64,000 nt of DNA from Actinomyces oricola (GCF_004104015.1 NZ_RYFV01000013.1:1-64000); one strand, 5' to 3'; numbered from the stretch's first letter, positions 52,115 to 61,306 are shown. The notes: generated from the letters alone by a model not told the origin. Program-made: numbers and translations.

Positions 52115-53083
52115 ATGACCACCACCGCGGGCCTGGCGGGGCACGAGCTCATTAAGGGGCACGGCACCGGCAATGACTTCCTCATGCTCGTCGACCCTGA
52201 TCGCTCCGTGAGCGTCAGTGCCGCCGAGATCGCCGCCGTGTGCGACCGGCGCACCGGCATTGGCGCTGACGGCTTCGTGCGCGTCGTGCGCACCGAGGCG
52301 CTGCCCGGCGCCCGGGCCTTCCACACCGCCGTCCCCGAGGCGGAGTGGTTCATGGACTACTACAACGCGGACGGCTCCATGGCCGAGATGTGCGGCAATG
52401 CCTCCCGCCTCTTCGCCGCCGTCCTGGAGGCCGAGGGTCTGGTGGAGCTGCCGGATGGGACCTCCATCACTATTGGTACTCGCGGTGGGGCCCGCACCGT
52501 CACCCGCCTGGGAGACCTGTGGACCGTGGACATGGGGCCCGCCCGTCTGGCCACCGTGAAGAACCCTCAGGCCGACGCCGTGACCGAGGGCTGGGACACG
52601 CAGGTGACGGTGCCCGGCCTCGATGGCGCCCGCGCCGCCCTGTCCCTGGCCATGCCCAACCCGCACACTGTTGTCGCCCTGGGCGAGGAGGCCGAGTTGG
52701 CCGCCGCCGATTTCGCCGGGCTCACCGATTCCGGTGAGCCGGTCAGCTATGACCCCTGGCCCACGGCCGGCACCAACCTGGAGCTGGTGGTGCCGCTGGG
52801 GGAGCAGACCGACCCGCTCACCGGCGCCATCGTGGGCCTGGCCCGCATGCGCGTCCTGGAGCGGGGGGTGGGGGAGACCCGCTCCTGCGGGACCGGATGC
52901 TGCGCGGTCGCCGTCGCCCTGCACGAGTGGACTGGCCGGGGCGCCCCGCAGGACTATCGGCTGCTCGTGCCCGGAGGGGAGGTCGGCGTCCACGTGGGCT
53001 CCGACCCCTTGGCCGAGGGCGCCACCATCCTGCTCACCGGCCCCGCCGAGATCACCGGCCGCATCACCCTGGCCCGATCCTGA
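52115..53083 (+). CDS. dapF: Diaminopimelate epimerase
   Basis: Converts LL- to meso-diaminopimelate for lysine and, where used, peptidoglycan. The 322-residue protein has the two catalytic cysteines: C93 in 'NADGSMAEMCGNASRLF' and C258 in 'ETRSCGTGCCAV'. The first motif is usually CGNGxR; here the glycine after CGN is alanine. 'KGHGTGNDF' near residue 14 is the normal opening. ATG 52115 follows a TAGGCT by seven bases. Some Actinomyces have L-lysine or ornithine in their wall, so the enzyme may serve mainly lysine synthesis; this cannot be read from the sequence. Confidence 0.93.
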   Translation: MTTTAGLAGHELIKGHGTGNDFLMLVDPDRSVSVSAAEIAAVCDRRTGIGADGFVRVVRTEALPGARAFHTAVPEAEWFMDYYNADGSMAEMCGNASRLFAAVLEAEGLVELPDGTSITIGTRGGARTVTRLGDLWTVDMGPARLATVKNPQADAVTEGWDTQVTVPGLDGARAALSLAMPNPHTVVALGEEAELAAADFAGLTDSGEPVSYDPWPTAGTNLELVVPLGEQTDPLTGAIVGLARMRVLERGVGETRSCGTGCCAVAVALHEWTGRGAPQDYRLLVPGGEVGVHVGSDPLAEGATILLTGPAEITGRITLARS

Positions 53084-53084
53084 C

Positions 53085-54584
53085 ATGGCAGTCCCCCCGA
53101 GGCTCGGGGGCACCTTCACCGCGCTTCAACGCCACCTCCTGCCCCTGCTCCTTGTCCCCGCCTTCGTCTCTCTTCTGGCGGTCTCCTCGGTTAACGTCAT
53201 CCTCCCGGCGGTCTCCCGGTCGGTGGAGACCTCCACCAGCGGCCTGGCGCTCATTGTCTCGGGGTATTCACTGGTCTTCGGAGTGCTGCTCGTCCCCGCC
53301 GGGCGCGCCGGGGACGTCATGGGGCGCGGGCGCCTGTTCGTCGTCGGGCTGCTCCTATTCGGCCTGGGCTCCCTGGCCACCGGGCTGGCGCCCACCATTG
53401 TCGTTCTCAACGCCTCGCGCCTACTGATGGGAGTGGGCGCGGGGCTGTTCAACCCCCAGGTCACGGGTCTCATCCAACAGTTCTACGCCGCTGAAGCGCG
53501 CGGCCGCGCCTTCGGACTCTTCGGCGGCGTCATCGGCGTCTCCGTGGCCGTGGGCCCGGTCCTGTCCGGGGGCCTGATTGCGGCCCTGGGCGCCGACTGG
53601 GGCTGGCGCGCCTCCTTCCTCATTAACGTCCCCTTCGCCCTGGCCGGGGCCTGGGCGGCGCGCCGCCACCTGCCCCCAGGCGCCTGGAGGCGGGTCAATG
53701 AGCTGACGGGCCGGGCCGGCGCGAGCGGGCCGGCCGGCCAAGGAGACCCGGGGCCCCGGGAGGCGGCGGGCGGCGGGCGCGCCGACTTCGACCCGGTGGG
53801 CATGAGCCTGCTGGCCCTGGCCACCGTGGCGGTCATGGCGCCCTTCATGGAGTACGCGCGCGGCGCCTGGGTCTGGAGTCTGCTGGTCCTGGGCGTGATC
53901 GTGACCGGGATCTGGGTGGCCTGGGAGCGGCGCTACCGGGAGCGGGGCCGTCAGCCCATGGTGGATCTCTCGCTTCTGCGCGTGCCCTCCTTCGCCTTCG
54001 GATGCCTGGCTATCGCCATCTACTTCCTGGGCTATACCTCCGTGTGGATCATTGTCGCCCAATACCTCCAGACGGGCCTGGGGAAGTCGGCCCTGGCCAG
54101 CGGGTTAATGGGGGTGCCGGCCGCCCTGTGCGCAGCCGTTCTCGCCGCGGTCAGTGGACGCCGGGTCATGCGCGTGGGGCGCGCCATGGTCCTGTGGGGC
54201 ATGATCCTGGGGATTGTCGGCCTGGGCAGCACAGTCCTGGTGGTGCACCTCCGCGCGGCCGTGGGGCTCAGCCCATGGTGGATGGCCGCCACCCTCAGCC
54301 TGCTGGGCGTGGGGCAGGGGCTCGTAGTCTCTCCCAACCAGACCCTCTCCCTGGTCGACGTCCCCCTGGAGTACGCGGGAGCCGCAGGCGGCATCCTCCA
54401 GACGGGGGAGCGGATCGGCACCGCCATCGGCATTGCCGCCTTTACCGGGATCGCCTTCAGGGTGGCCGAGGGCTCGGGCTGGGACACGGCCGCCCAGGTG
54501 GCGCTGGGCGCGATCGCCGGAGTCATATTGGTTTCGGCCGCTGTCGCCCTGGCCGACCTGTGCGTGGCCGCCAGGCGGCGCTAA
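53085..54584 (+). CDS. MFS transporter, DHA2-like drug exporter
   Basis: A 499-residue major facilitator protein with about 14 membrane helices, as in the DHA2 (EmrB/QacA) group. The loop 2-3 motif reads 'GRAGDVMGRGRLFVVGL', and 'ASRLLMGVGAGLFNPQVTGLI' follows. The motif C-like 'VIGVSVAVGPVLSGGLIAALG' suggests an antiporter. A charged loop ('NELTGRAGASGPAGQGD...') lies between helices 6 and 7. The ATG is one base after the dapF stop, so it is cotranscribed with dapF. The substrate is unknown. Frames upstream of 53085 are dapF shadows. Confidence 0.88.
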   Translation: MAVPPRLGGTFTALQRHLLPLLLVPAFVSLLAVSSVNVILPAVSRSVETSTSGLALIVSGYSLVFGVLLVPAGRAGDVMGRGRLFVVGLLLFGLGSLATGLAPTIVVLNASRLLMGVGAGLFNPQVTGLIQQFYAAEARGRAFGLFGGVIGVSVAVGPVLSGGLIAALGADWGWRASFLINVPFALAGAWAARRHLPPGAWRRVNELTGRAGASGPAGQGDPGPREAAGGGRADFDPVGMSLLALATVAVMAPFMEYARGAWVWSLLVLGVIVTGIWVAWERRYRERGRQPMVDLSLLRVPSFAFGCLAIAIYFLGYTSVWIIVAQYLQTGLGKSALASGLMGVPAALCAAVLAAVSGRRVMRVGRAMVLWGMILGIVGLGSTVLVVHLRAAVGLSPWWMAATLSLLGVGQGLVVSPNQTLSLVDVPLEYAGAAGGILQTGERIGTAIGIAAFTGIAFRVAEGSGWDTAAQVALGAIAGVILVSAAVALADLCVAARRR

Positions 54585-54715
54585 AGCGCACCACAAGGCG
54601 GCCGGACCGTAGTCTTAGGTTGCGGCGGCCGCGTTGAGCGGCGGTGCGCCGGGCCTAAAACCGGGCGGATCGGCGGCTGAAATCAGCGGCTGAAGGCCGG
54701 CGGGCGGCGTTCGGG

Positions 54716-55324
54716 TCAGTGGCGCACGCGCAGAACACGGAAGCCTTTAGAAGACGCCCGCCTGGATACGTCCCAGCCCCCCTCTGCCAGCCAGGAGGTC
54801 AAGGAGTCCGCCCCCAGGTTCTTGTGCACCACCAACCAGCCCTCACCGTTGTCGGCCAGCAGCGGCAACCAGGACTCCAGCAGTTCGTGGAGGGCGGTCT
54901 TGCCAATGCGCATTGGCGGGTTGGACCAGATGAGGTCTAGGCGCGCACCGGAGTCGCGCAGCTCTGCCAGGAGTGCAGCCGCCTCGACCGCACGCACCGT
55001 GCGGCCGGCGGCAGCGGCATTGCGGCGGGTCAGGTCCAGGCTGCGCTCATTGACGTCGGTGGCCAGGATGGTGGCGGTGGGGGCGGCGTCGGCCAGAGCC
55101 AGGGCGATCGGGCCCCAGCCGCAGCCCAGGTCCAGGAAGGTGCCGGTGCGGGGCGGGTCGGGGACGTGGCCGAGGAGGACTTGGGTCCCCTTGTCGAGGC
55201 GGTCGGAGGAGAACACGCCCGACGCCGTCGTTACCGTGTGCTCCACGCCCCGGATGGTGAAGCGGTGCGTGCGCTCCTGTGCAGGCGCGGCCGGGACGGC
55301 GGAGAAGTAGTGCTGCTCACTCAC
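54716..55324 (-). CDS. Class I SAM-dependent methyltransferase, RsmC-like
   Basis: A 202-residue methyltransferase resembling the catalytic half of RsmC/RlmG, which makes m2G in rRNA. The N-terminal 'MSEQHYFSAVPAA' and 'TTASGVFSSDRLDKGTQVLL' match the single-domain actinobacterial form. The SAM motif is 'FLDLGCGWGPIALALA' (~63-78), with 'ILATDVNERSLDLTRRNA' next. 'IWSNPPMRIGK' is the NPPY/F-type motif of base N-methyltransferases. The GTG start at 55324 is supported by a minus-strand TAGCCT seven bases upstream. It converges on the MFS gene. Confidence 0.9.
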   Translation of the reverse strand: MSEQHYFSAVPAAPAQERTHRFTIRGVEHTVTTASGVFSSDRLDKGTQVLLGHVPDPPRTGTFLDLGCGWGPIALALADAAPTATILATDVNERSLDLTRRNAAAAGRTVRAVEAAALLAELRDSGARLDLIWSNPPMRIGKTALHELLESWLPLLADNGEGWLVVHKNLGADSLTSWLAEGGWDVSRRASSKGFRVLRVRH

Positions 55325-55331
55325 GTCCGCC

Positions 55332-55337
55332 AGGCTA
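55332..55337 (-). promoter_or_regulatory. -10 element of a probable leaderless promoter (methyltransferase)
   Basis: Minus-strand TAGCCT ends seven bases before GTG 55324. Confidence 0.48.
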
Positions 55338-55604
55338 CCCGTGCCCGCACGATACCGGCGCCGACACAGGAACGAGCGCCGGCGTTCTTCGTGAGGCCAG
55401 CGAGGACGTCCGCCTCATCCCGGGGCGCCGGGCAGGGGCGGGCACTGGGCGGGTGCTATGCGCTACCATGCGCGCATGTGGATCTTCCGTATGCGTTGAG
55501 CCGGTGACCTGCCCAGCAGGCACCGCCCCCTGACCCCGGCCCACCTCGGGCAGGTCCGTCGAGCCGTGCTCCGGACTGCCGCACGCATACGCAAAGGAAC
55601 ACCC

Positions 55605-57182
55605 GTGACCCACCACCAGCCCTCCACCGACCCCACCACCGAGAGCACTGAGAGCGCCAAGAGCGCTGAGAGCATTGTCGCCCGCGTCCTGTCACGGGCC
55701 GGCACCGCCCTGGCCTCCACGGACGCCGATATCACCGACCGCCAGGGCGACGACGGCGCCCTGGAGCGTGAGGCCCGAGCCGGCCTGCGCCGCGTGGCCG
55801 GAATGTCCACCGAGCTGCAGGACGTCAGCGAGGTCGAGTACCGTCAGATCCGCCTGGAGAAGGTTGTGCTCGTCGGCCTTGAGCTCCCTCGAACCCCGAC
55901 CACCGCCGCCGGCCACGGCCCCGCCCGGGAGGCCCGGGACTCCCAGGACGCCGAGACCTCCCTGCGCGAGCTGGCCGCCCTGGCCCAAACCGCCGGTAGC
56001 GAGGTTCTTGACGCCCTCATCCAGAAGCGCGACCACCCCGACCCCGCCACCTACCTGGGAAGCGGTAAGGCTAAAGAACTCGCCGAGATGGTTGCGGGTG
56101 CGGGGGCTGACACGGTGATCGTCGACGGCGACCTGGCCCCCTCCCAGCGCCGCGCCCTGGAGGACGTGGTGGGTGTCAAGGTCGTGGACCGCACGGCCGT
56201 GATCCTGGATATCTTCGCCCAGCATGCCAAGTCCCGTGAGGGCAAGGCCCAGGTCGAGCTCGCCCAGCTGGAATACCTTCTGCCGCGCCTGCGCGGCTGG
56301 GGCGAGTCCATGTCCCGGCAGGCCGGTGGGCGAATCGCCGGCGGCCAGGGCATTGGAAGCCGTGGGCCGGGTGAGACCAAGATCGAGTTGGACCGTCGCC
56401 GCATCCGTGAGCGCATGGCCAAACTACGCCGTGAGATCAAGGCAATGGCCCCTTCTCGGGAGACCAAGCGCGGCTCGCGGCGCCGCGGCGCCATTCCCTC
56501 GGTGGCGATCGCCGGCTACACCAACGCCGGCAAGTCCTCTCTCATGAACCGCCTCACCGGTGCGGGGATTATGGTGCAGGACGCTCTCTTCGCCACCTTG
56601 GACCCCACGGTGCGCCGTGCCGAGGCCGCCGACGGGCGCGTCTACACGCTCACCGACACCGTTGGATTCGTGCGCAACCTCCCCCACGAGCTCATTGAGG
56701 CCTTCCGCTCCACCCTGGAGGAGGTGGCCGGGGCGGACCTCGTCCTCCACGTGGTTGACGCCGCCCACCCCGACCCGCTGGGCCAGATCGCCGCGGTGCA
56801 CGCGGTGCTCGCCGAGATCCCGGGAGCCCTGGAGGTGCCCGAGCTCATTGCCCTGAATAAGGCCGACCTCGCCGATGCCGTCACCCTGGCGGCCCTGCGC
56901 ACCCGTTTGCCCGGCGCCATCGCCGTCTCGGCCCGCAGTGGCGAGGGCCTGGCCGAGCTGCGCGAGCGCATTGAGGCCATGCTGCCGCGCCCAGAGGTGC
57001 CTGTGGACGTCGTCGTGCCCTACTGGCGCGGGGACCTGGTCTCCCGTGTTCACGCCGACGGCGAGATCGGCACCCTGGAGTATGTCGAGGCGGGCACGCG
57101 GATCCGCGCGAGGGTTGACGCCGCCCTGGCTGCCGAGCTGACCGCCGCCTCGGCTCAAGGCCCCGAGGCCGCGGGGCCGTGA
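55605..57182 (+). CDS. hflX: GTPase HflX
   Basis: Ribosome-associated GTPase that splits stalled or stressed 70S ribosomes. Of 525 residues, the N-terminal HflX domain has 'YRQIRLEKVVLVGL', 'YLGSGKAKEL' and 'LAQLEYLLPRLRGWGESMSRQ'. 'GSRGPGETKIELDRRRIRER' precedes the G domain. G1 is 'GYTNAGKS' (304-311), G3 'DTVGFVRNLP' and G4 'NKAD'. GTG 55605 follows AAGGA by six bases; the codons just upstream also translate but lack support. The next gene overlaps its stop by four bases. Confidence 0.95.
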   Translation: MTHHQPSTDPTTESTESAKSAESIVARVLSRAGTALASTDADITDRQGDDGALEREARAGLRRVAGMSTELQDVSEVEYRQIRLEKVVLVGLELPRTPTTAAGHGPAREARDSQDAETSLRELAALAQTAGSEVLDALIQKRDHPDPATYLGSGKAKELAEMVAGAGADTVIVDGDLAPSQRRALEDVVGVKVVDRTAVILDIFAQHAKSREGKAQVELAQLEYLLPRLRGWGESMSRQAGGRIAGGQGIGSRGPGETKIELDRRRIRERMAKLRREIKAMAPSRETKRGSRRRGAIPSVAIAGYTNAGKSSLMNRLTGAGIMVQDALFATLDPTVRRAEAADGRVYTLTDTVGFVRNLPHELIEAFRSTLEEVAGADLVLHVVDAAHPDPLGQIAAVHAVLAEIPGALEVPELIALNKADLADAVTLAALRTRLPGAIAVSARSGEGLAELRERIEAMLPRPEVPVDVVVPYWRGDLVSRVHADGEIGTLEYVEAGTRIRARVDAALAAELTAASAQGPEAAGP

Positions 57183-59299
57183 GCAGCCCATCGGCCCGCG
57201 TCCCCGGGGGAGGGGGAGCCCGCGAGGACGATCCGCCCCCGGCCCGCCCATCGGCCCACAGCGCCGGGAAAGGGGCCCTCGCCTCAGGGGCTGACGACTC
57301 TCACGACTCCCTCCCTGATGCGGCCCGGGTCGAGCGCGCCCAGGCGGCCCTGTCCCAGGCGGTGGACCGCCTGGGCGGCAGTCCCCGAAGTGGGCAGGTC
57401 GAGATGGTGCGCCGCGTGGTGGAGACCGTAGAGGCCGGTTCTCACCTCCTGGTCCAGGCGGGCACCGGCACCGGCAAGTCCCTGGGCTACCTCATCCCCG
57501 CCATGGTCCACGCCGTTGACACCGCCCAGCGCACCGTGATCTCCACAGCAACCCTCGCCCTCCAGCGACAGATCCTGACCAAGGACGCGCCCTTGGCGGC
57601 CGACGCCGTCCAGGCCACGACCGGTGTGCGCCCCGCCGTGGTCCTGCTCAAGGGCTGGCAGAACTACCTGTGCCGCCACCGTCTTCAGGGCGGCTACCCG
57701 CAGGAGGATGGCGACACCCTCTTCGAGGCCGCCCGGGCCGCCCGCGCCGGGGTGGGCAAGGCCGGTGGCACCAGTCTGGCGGAGCAGGTGGTGCGCCTGC
57801 GCGAGTGGGCGGCCACCACGTCCACCGGCGACCGCGACGACCTCGTTCCCGGGGTCACCGACCGGGCCTGGGGGCAGGTCAGTGTCTCCAAATCCGAGTG
57901 CCTGGGCCCCTCGTGCCCATTGAGGGCCGAGTGCTTCCCCGAGCTGGCGCGCGCGGCGGCGGGGGAGGCCGATGTGGTGGTCACCAACCACGCCATGCTC
58001 GGCATTGCCGTGGCCGGCAACCCTCATGTGCTGCCCGAGCATGAGGTGCTGGTGGTCGATGAGGCCCATGAGCTGGCCGAGCGGGTCCGCTCCCAGGGCA
58101 CGGTGTCCCTCTCCGCTGCGGGCGTGGCCCGGGCGGCGGCCACGGTTCGTAAGCACGGCGGCGTCAGCGTCACCGAGTTGGAGGCCGCCGGCCAGACCCT
58201 TCAACTGGCGCTGGCCGATCTGCCCGACGGGCGCTTGGCCCGGGGATTGGGGGCCGCCCTGCACGACGCCCTTGTGCTCCTGGCCGCCGCCGCCCGCCAG
58301 GTCGCCACCGATGTGCGCGAGGCCGCGAAGGGCAGGGGCGCTGATGCCGCCGGGGGCGTGGCCCTGGCGCGCACCGCCGTGGCCGAGCTCGTCGAGGCGA
58401 TCGAGCGCATGACCTCCGACTCGGTGGCCCAGCGCCGTGATGTGATCTGGATCGAGCGGCCCCGCATGGGCAGTGAGCCACCGCGGCTGACCCTGGCGCC
58501 CATTGACGTCGCCGGGTCGGTGGCCTCCGGCCTCCTGGAGGGCCGCGCCGCGGTGTTGACCTCTGCGACCCTGGCCCTGGGCGGGAGTTTTGAGCCCATG
58601 GCCCGCTCCTTGGGCCTGACCCTGGCGGAGGAGCCCTGGGAGGGGGTGGACGTCGGTACCCCCTTCGACTACGCCCGCCAGGGCATCCTTTACACCCCCA
58701 CCCACCTGCCGCGCCCCGGCCAGGGCATCTCCGAGGCCGCCCTGGACGAGGTACTCGCCCTGACCGAGGCCTCCGGCGGGGGGATGCTGGGGCTCTTCTC
58801 CTCCCACCGGGCCGCGCAGGAGGCCACCGAGGTGCTGCGCGGCGCCACCGACCTCACGGTCTACGCCCAGGGGGAGGACCAGCTGCCCGCCCTGGTGGAG
58901 GCTTTCGCCGCCGACGAGGACGCCTGCCTGGTGGGCACTCTCAGCCTGTGGCAGGGAGTGGATGTGCCCGGGCACACCTGCCGCCTGGTCATTATCGACC
59001 GCATCCCCTTTCCCCGGCCCGACGACCCGGTGGCCCAGGCCCGCAGTGAGGTCGTGGCGGCGGCCGGCGGAAACGGCTTCATGAGCGTGGCGGCCACCCA
59101 TGCCGCCCTACTGCTGGCGCAGGGCTCCGGGCGCCTGGTGCGCCGTGCGGACGACAGGGGCGTGGTCGCGGTCCTGGACCCGCGCCTGCGCACCGCGCGC
59201 TACGGGGGCTTTCTGGCGCGCTCAATGCCGCCGCTGTGGCCCACCGGGGATCGCCGGGTGGTGCTCGGCGCCCTCACCCGGCTCGCCGCGAACAGATAG
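57179..59299 (+). CDS. DinG/YoaA-family ATP-dependent DNA helicase
   Basis: A 706-residue XPD/DinG-type 5'-3' helicase. Walker A 'AGTGTGKS' is at 94-101. The four Fe-S cysteines are in 'NYLCRHRL' and, after an insert, 'SECLGPSCPLRAECF'. 'VVTNHAML' and the DEAH box (D294-E-A-H297) follow. Motif VI is 'LAQGSGRLVRRADDRG'. The family resolves R-loops, D-loops or G-quadruplex DNA; DinG itself is SOS-induced in E. coli. No LexA box is seen before hflX, so it is probably constitutive here. GTG start inside the hflX stop (GTGA). Confidence 0.92.
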   Translation: MSSPSARVPGGGGAREDDPPPARPSAHSAGKGALASGADDSHDSLPDAARVERAQAALSQAVDRLGGSPRSGQVEMVRRVVETVEAGSHLLVQAGTGTGKSLGYLIPAMVHAVDTAQRTVISTATLALQRQILTKDAPLAADAVQATTGVRPAVVLLKGWQNYLCRHRLQGGYPQEDGDTLFEAARAARAGVGKAGGTSLAEQVVRLREWAATTSTGDRDDLVPGVTDRAWGQVSVSKSECLGPSCPLRAECFPELARAAAGEADVVVTNHAMLGIAVAGNPHVLPEHEVLVVDEAHELAERVRSQGTVSLSAAGVARAAATVRKHGGVSVTELEAAGQTLQLALADLPDGRLARGLGAALHDALVLLAAAARQVATDVREAAKGRGADAAGGVALARTAVAELVEAIERMTSDSVAQRRDVIWIERPRMGSEPPRLTLAPIDVAGSVASGLLEGRAAVLTSATLALGGSFEPMARSLGLTLAEEPWEGVDVGTPFDYARQGILYTPTHLPRPGQGISEAALDEVLALTEASGGGMLGLFSSHRAAQEATEVLRGATDLTVYAQGEDQLPALVEAFAADEDACLVGTLSLWQGVDVPGHTCRLVIIDRIPFPRPDDPVAQARSEVVAAAGGNGFMSVAATHAALLLAQGSGRLVRRADDRGVVAVLDPRLRTARYGGFLARSMPPLWPTGDRRVVLGALTRLAANR

Positions 59300-59322
59300 C
59301 ATATACACCCAAACACGATTAA

Positions 59323-59340
59323 ATGTGTTCTGGGTCACAA
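59323..59340. promoter_or_regulatory. Rex- or CRP/GlxR-like operator upstream of ldh
   Basis: ATGTGTTCTGGGTCACAA resembles both the Rex site (TTGTGAAN4TTCACAA) and the GlxR/CRP site (TGTGA-N6-TCACA). It lies 105 bases before the ldh start in an AT-rich patch. Rex would couple ldh to the NADH/NAD ratio. Confidence 0.4.
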
Positions 59341-59445
59341 TAGATGTTGCTCGAGTGCCCTGCTGTGACGATGTGAACGCGTAGTCTTGATCACGCACCG
59401 GCGAGTCCATTCCGCCATCCCCATTCTGATTCGGAGGAAGATATC

Positions 59446-60447
59446 GTGTCCGACGCGATCACTAACAGCGCTGAAGGCTCCTACCCCACCGCTCGTTCCG
59501 GCCGTCCGTCGAAGGTCGCCATTATCGGCGCCGGCGCCGTCGGCTCCACCCTCGCCTATGCCTGCGTGACCAAGGGCGTTGCCCGCGAGGTTGTTCTTCA
59601 GGACATTGCCAAGGAGAAGGTCGAGGCTGAGGCCCTCGACATTGCCCAGGGCATTCAGTTCACCTCCGCCGGTGCTGTCTCCGGCTCCGACGACCCCGAG
59701 ATCTGTCGCGACGCCGACGTCATTGCGATTACCGCGGGCGCCAAGCAGAAGCCCGGACAGTCCCGCCTTGAGCTCGCCGGCGCCACCGTCGGCATTATGG
59801 AGAAGATCCTGCCCAAGCTCGTCGAGGTCGCTCCCAACGCGATCTTCCTGCCGGTGGCCAACCCGGTGGACGTGGTCACCTACTGCGCCAAGAAGATCAC
59901 CGGCCTGCCCGAGAACCAGATCTTCGGCTCGGGCACCGTGCTGGACACGGCCCGTATGCGCTACCTGGTCTCCCTGGAGACCGGCACGGCCACCCAGAAC
60001 ATCCACGGCTACATCGCCGGTGAGCACGGCGACTCCGAGGTCCCCCTGTGGTCCTCTTGCGAGATTGGCGGCGTGCCGATCACCCAGTGGGGCAAGACGC
60101 TGGACGGCGGCGTCTTCGACGAGGCCAAGCGCGAGCGCATTGCCCACGACGTCGTGCGCTCCGCCTACCGCATTATCGAGGGCAAGGGCGTGACCAACTA
60201 CGCCGTGGGCCTGGCCGTCCAGCGGATTATCGGCGCCATCCTCAACGACGAGCAGCGCGTGCTCACCGTCTCCCCGCTGCTGGACAACTGGCACGGCATC
60301 TCCGACGTGTGCATGGCCGTTCCCACCATTGTGGGTCGCGAGGGCGCTGGTCGCCGTCTTGAGCTGCCGCTGACCCCCGACGAGCGCGAGCGCCTGGTCG
60401 CCTCCGCCGAGCGCCTGCGCGAGGTCGCTCGCGGCCTGGGCTACTGA
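59446..60447 (+). CDS. ldh: L-lactate dehydrogenase
   Basis: Reduces pyruvate to L-lactate with NADH, the usual fermentative sink in Actinomycetaceae. The 333 residues have the Rossmann glycines 'IIGAGAVGS' (26-34). The specificity loop 'GAKQKPGQSRLEL' has Q101 and R107, which mark lactate rather than malate dehydrogenase. 'PVANPVDVVTY' is in place and the catalytic histidine is H194 in 'AGEHGDSE'. GTG 59446 is preceded by GGAGGAAG. Base use is somewhat less GC-rich at wobble positions early in the gene, as expected for a highly expressed gene. Followed by a long hairpin. Confidence 0.95.
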   Translation: MSDAITNSAEGSYPTARSGRPSKVAIIGAGAVGSTLAYACVTKGVAREVVLQDIAKEKVEAEALDIAQGIQFTSAGAVSGSDDPEICRDADVIAITAGAKQKPGQSRLELAGATVGIMEKILPKLVEVAPNAIFLPVANPVDVVTYCAKKITGLPENQIFGSGTVLDTARMRYLVSLETGTATQNIHGYIAGEHGDSEVPLWSSCEIGGVPITQWGKTLDGGVFDEAKRERIAHDVVRSAYRIIEGKGVTNYAVGLAVQRIIGAILNDEQRVLTVSPLLDNWHGISDVCMAVPTIVGREGAGRRLELPLTPDERERLVASAERLREVARGLGY

Positions 60448-60514
60448 GGCGCCCCGTGCCTCACGGTCTCATGCAGAGCCCGGGCCCTGCGTAAGACACG
60501 GCTTCGGCCGGGCT

Positions 60515-60554
60515 GACGGGGGTCCCGAGGATGAGAGTCCTCGGGACCCCCGTC
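60515..60554. terminator. Bidirectional hairpin between ldh and lexA
   Basis: A perfect 17-bp stem (GACGGGGGTCCCGAGGA with TCCTCGGGACCCCCGTC) has a six-base loop. No T tract. It lies between converging genes. Confidence 0.7.
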
Positions 60555-60592
60555 GCGTGCGGCCCCGGTGGGTCAGTCCCGGTGGGTCAGGG

Positions 60593-61306
60593 TCACAGTG
60601 CGCGCAGGACGGTGACAACCTTGCCGACAATGGTGGCCTCATCCCCGGGTATGGGGGCGTAGTCGGGATTGCGGGGCAGGAGCCACTGGTGGCCGTCCCG
60701 GCGCGAGAGGACCTTCACCGTGGCCGAGGCGCCGTCAACGTCGTCAATCATGGCGGCCACGATTTCGCCGTTGACGGCGTCCGCCTGGCGGCGGACCACC
60801 ACCCAATCGCCGTCACAGATGGCGGCGTCGATCATGGAATCCCCGTGAACCCTGAGCATGAACAGCTCGCCCTCTCCGGTCAGGCGCCGGGGCAGCGCCA
60901 TGACGTCCTCAATGTGCTGCTCGGCCAGGATCGGGCTGCCCGCGGCAATCCGTCCGACCAGCGGTACCGCGACGGCGTCGCCGTGAAGGACCCCGGGCGG
61001 GGCGGGCGCGGGATCGCCCGGATCCTGGGCGTCCAGGTCCGTGGCCTCGGCCCCGGGGGAGAAGACCTCCAGGGCGCGGGGACGCTTGGGATTGCGCCGC
61101 ACGAGGCCCAGGCGCTCGAGCTTGTCGAGTTGGTGCTTGACCGACGACGGACTGGTCAGCCCCACCTGGGCGCCGATCTCCCGCATGGAGGGCGGGTAGC
61201 CGTGGGTGTCGACCGCTCTCCGAACCGCCTCGTAGACGGCGCGGGCGCGGGCGTCCAGTGAGCGCAGGACCTGGGGCGCTGCGGGGTTAGTGCTGCTCGT
61301 GGTCAT
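60593..61306 (-). CDS. lexA: SOS repressor LexA
   Basis: Represses SOS genes and cleaves itself when RecA filaments form. Of 237 residues, the N-terminal winged helix includes '[27 protein letters not shown]' (split here as residues 37-63). A Pro/Asp linker follows. The cleavage bond is A122-G123 in 'GRIAAGSP', the nucleophile S157 is in 'VHGDSMID', and the base K198 is in 'ATVKVL'. AGGAG precedes ATG 61306 closely. Three LexA boxes lie upstream in the divergent region, so it is autoregulated together with the ChiZ-like gene. Confidence 0.96.
   Translation of the reverse strand: MTTSSTNPAAPQVLRSLDARARAVYEAVRRAVDTHGYPPSMREIGAQVGLTSPSSVKHQLDKLERLGLVRRNPKRPRALEVFSPGAEATDLDAQDPGDPAPAPPGVLHGDAVAVPLVGRIAAGSPILAEQHIEDVMALPRRLTGEGELFMLRVHGDSMIDAAICDGDWVVVRRQADAVNGEIVAAMIDDVDGASATVKVLSRRDGHQWLLPRNPDYAPIPGDEATIVGKVVTVLRAL

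Noticed and set aside
57179-59299. SOS control of the DinG-like helicase
   Set aside because: DinG is LexA-controlled in E. coli, but no GAAC-N4-GTTC box was found before hflX or dinG here.
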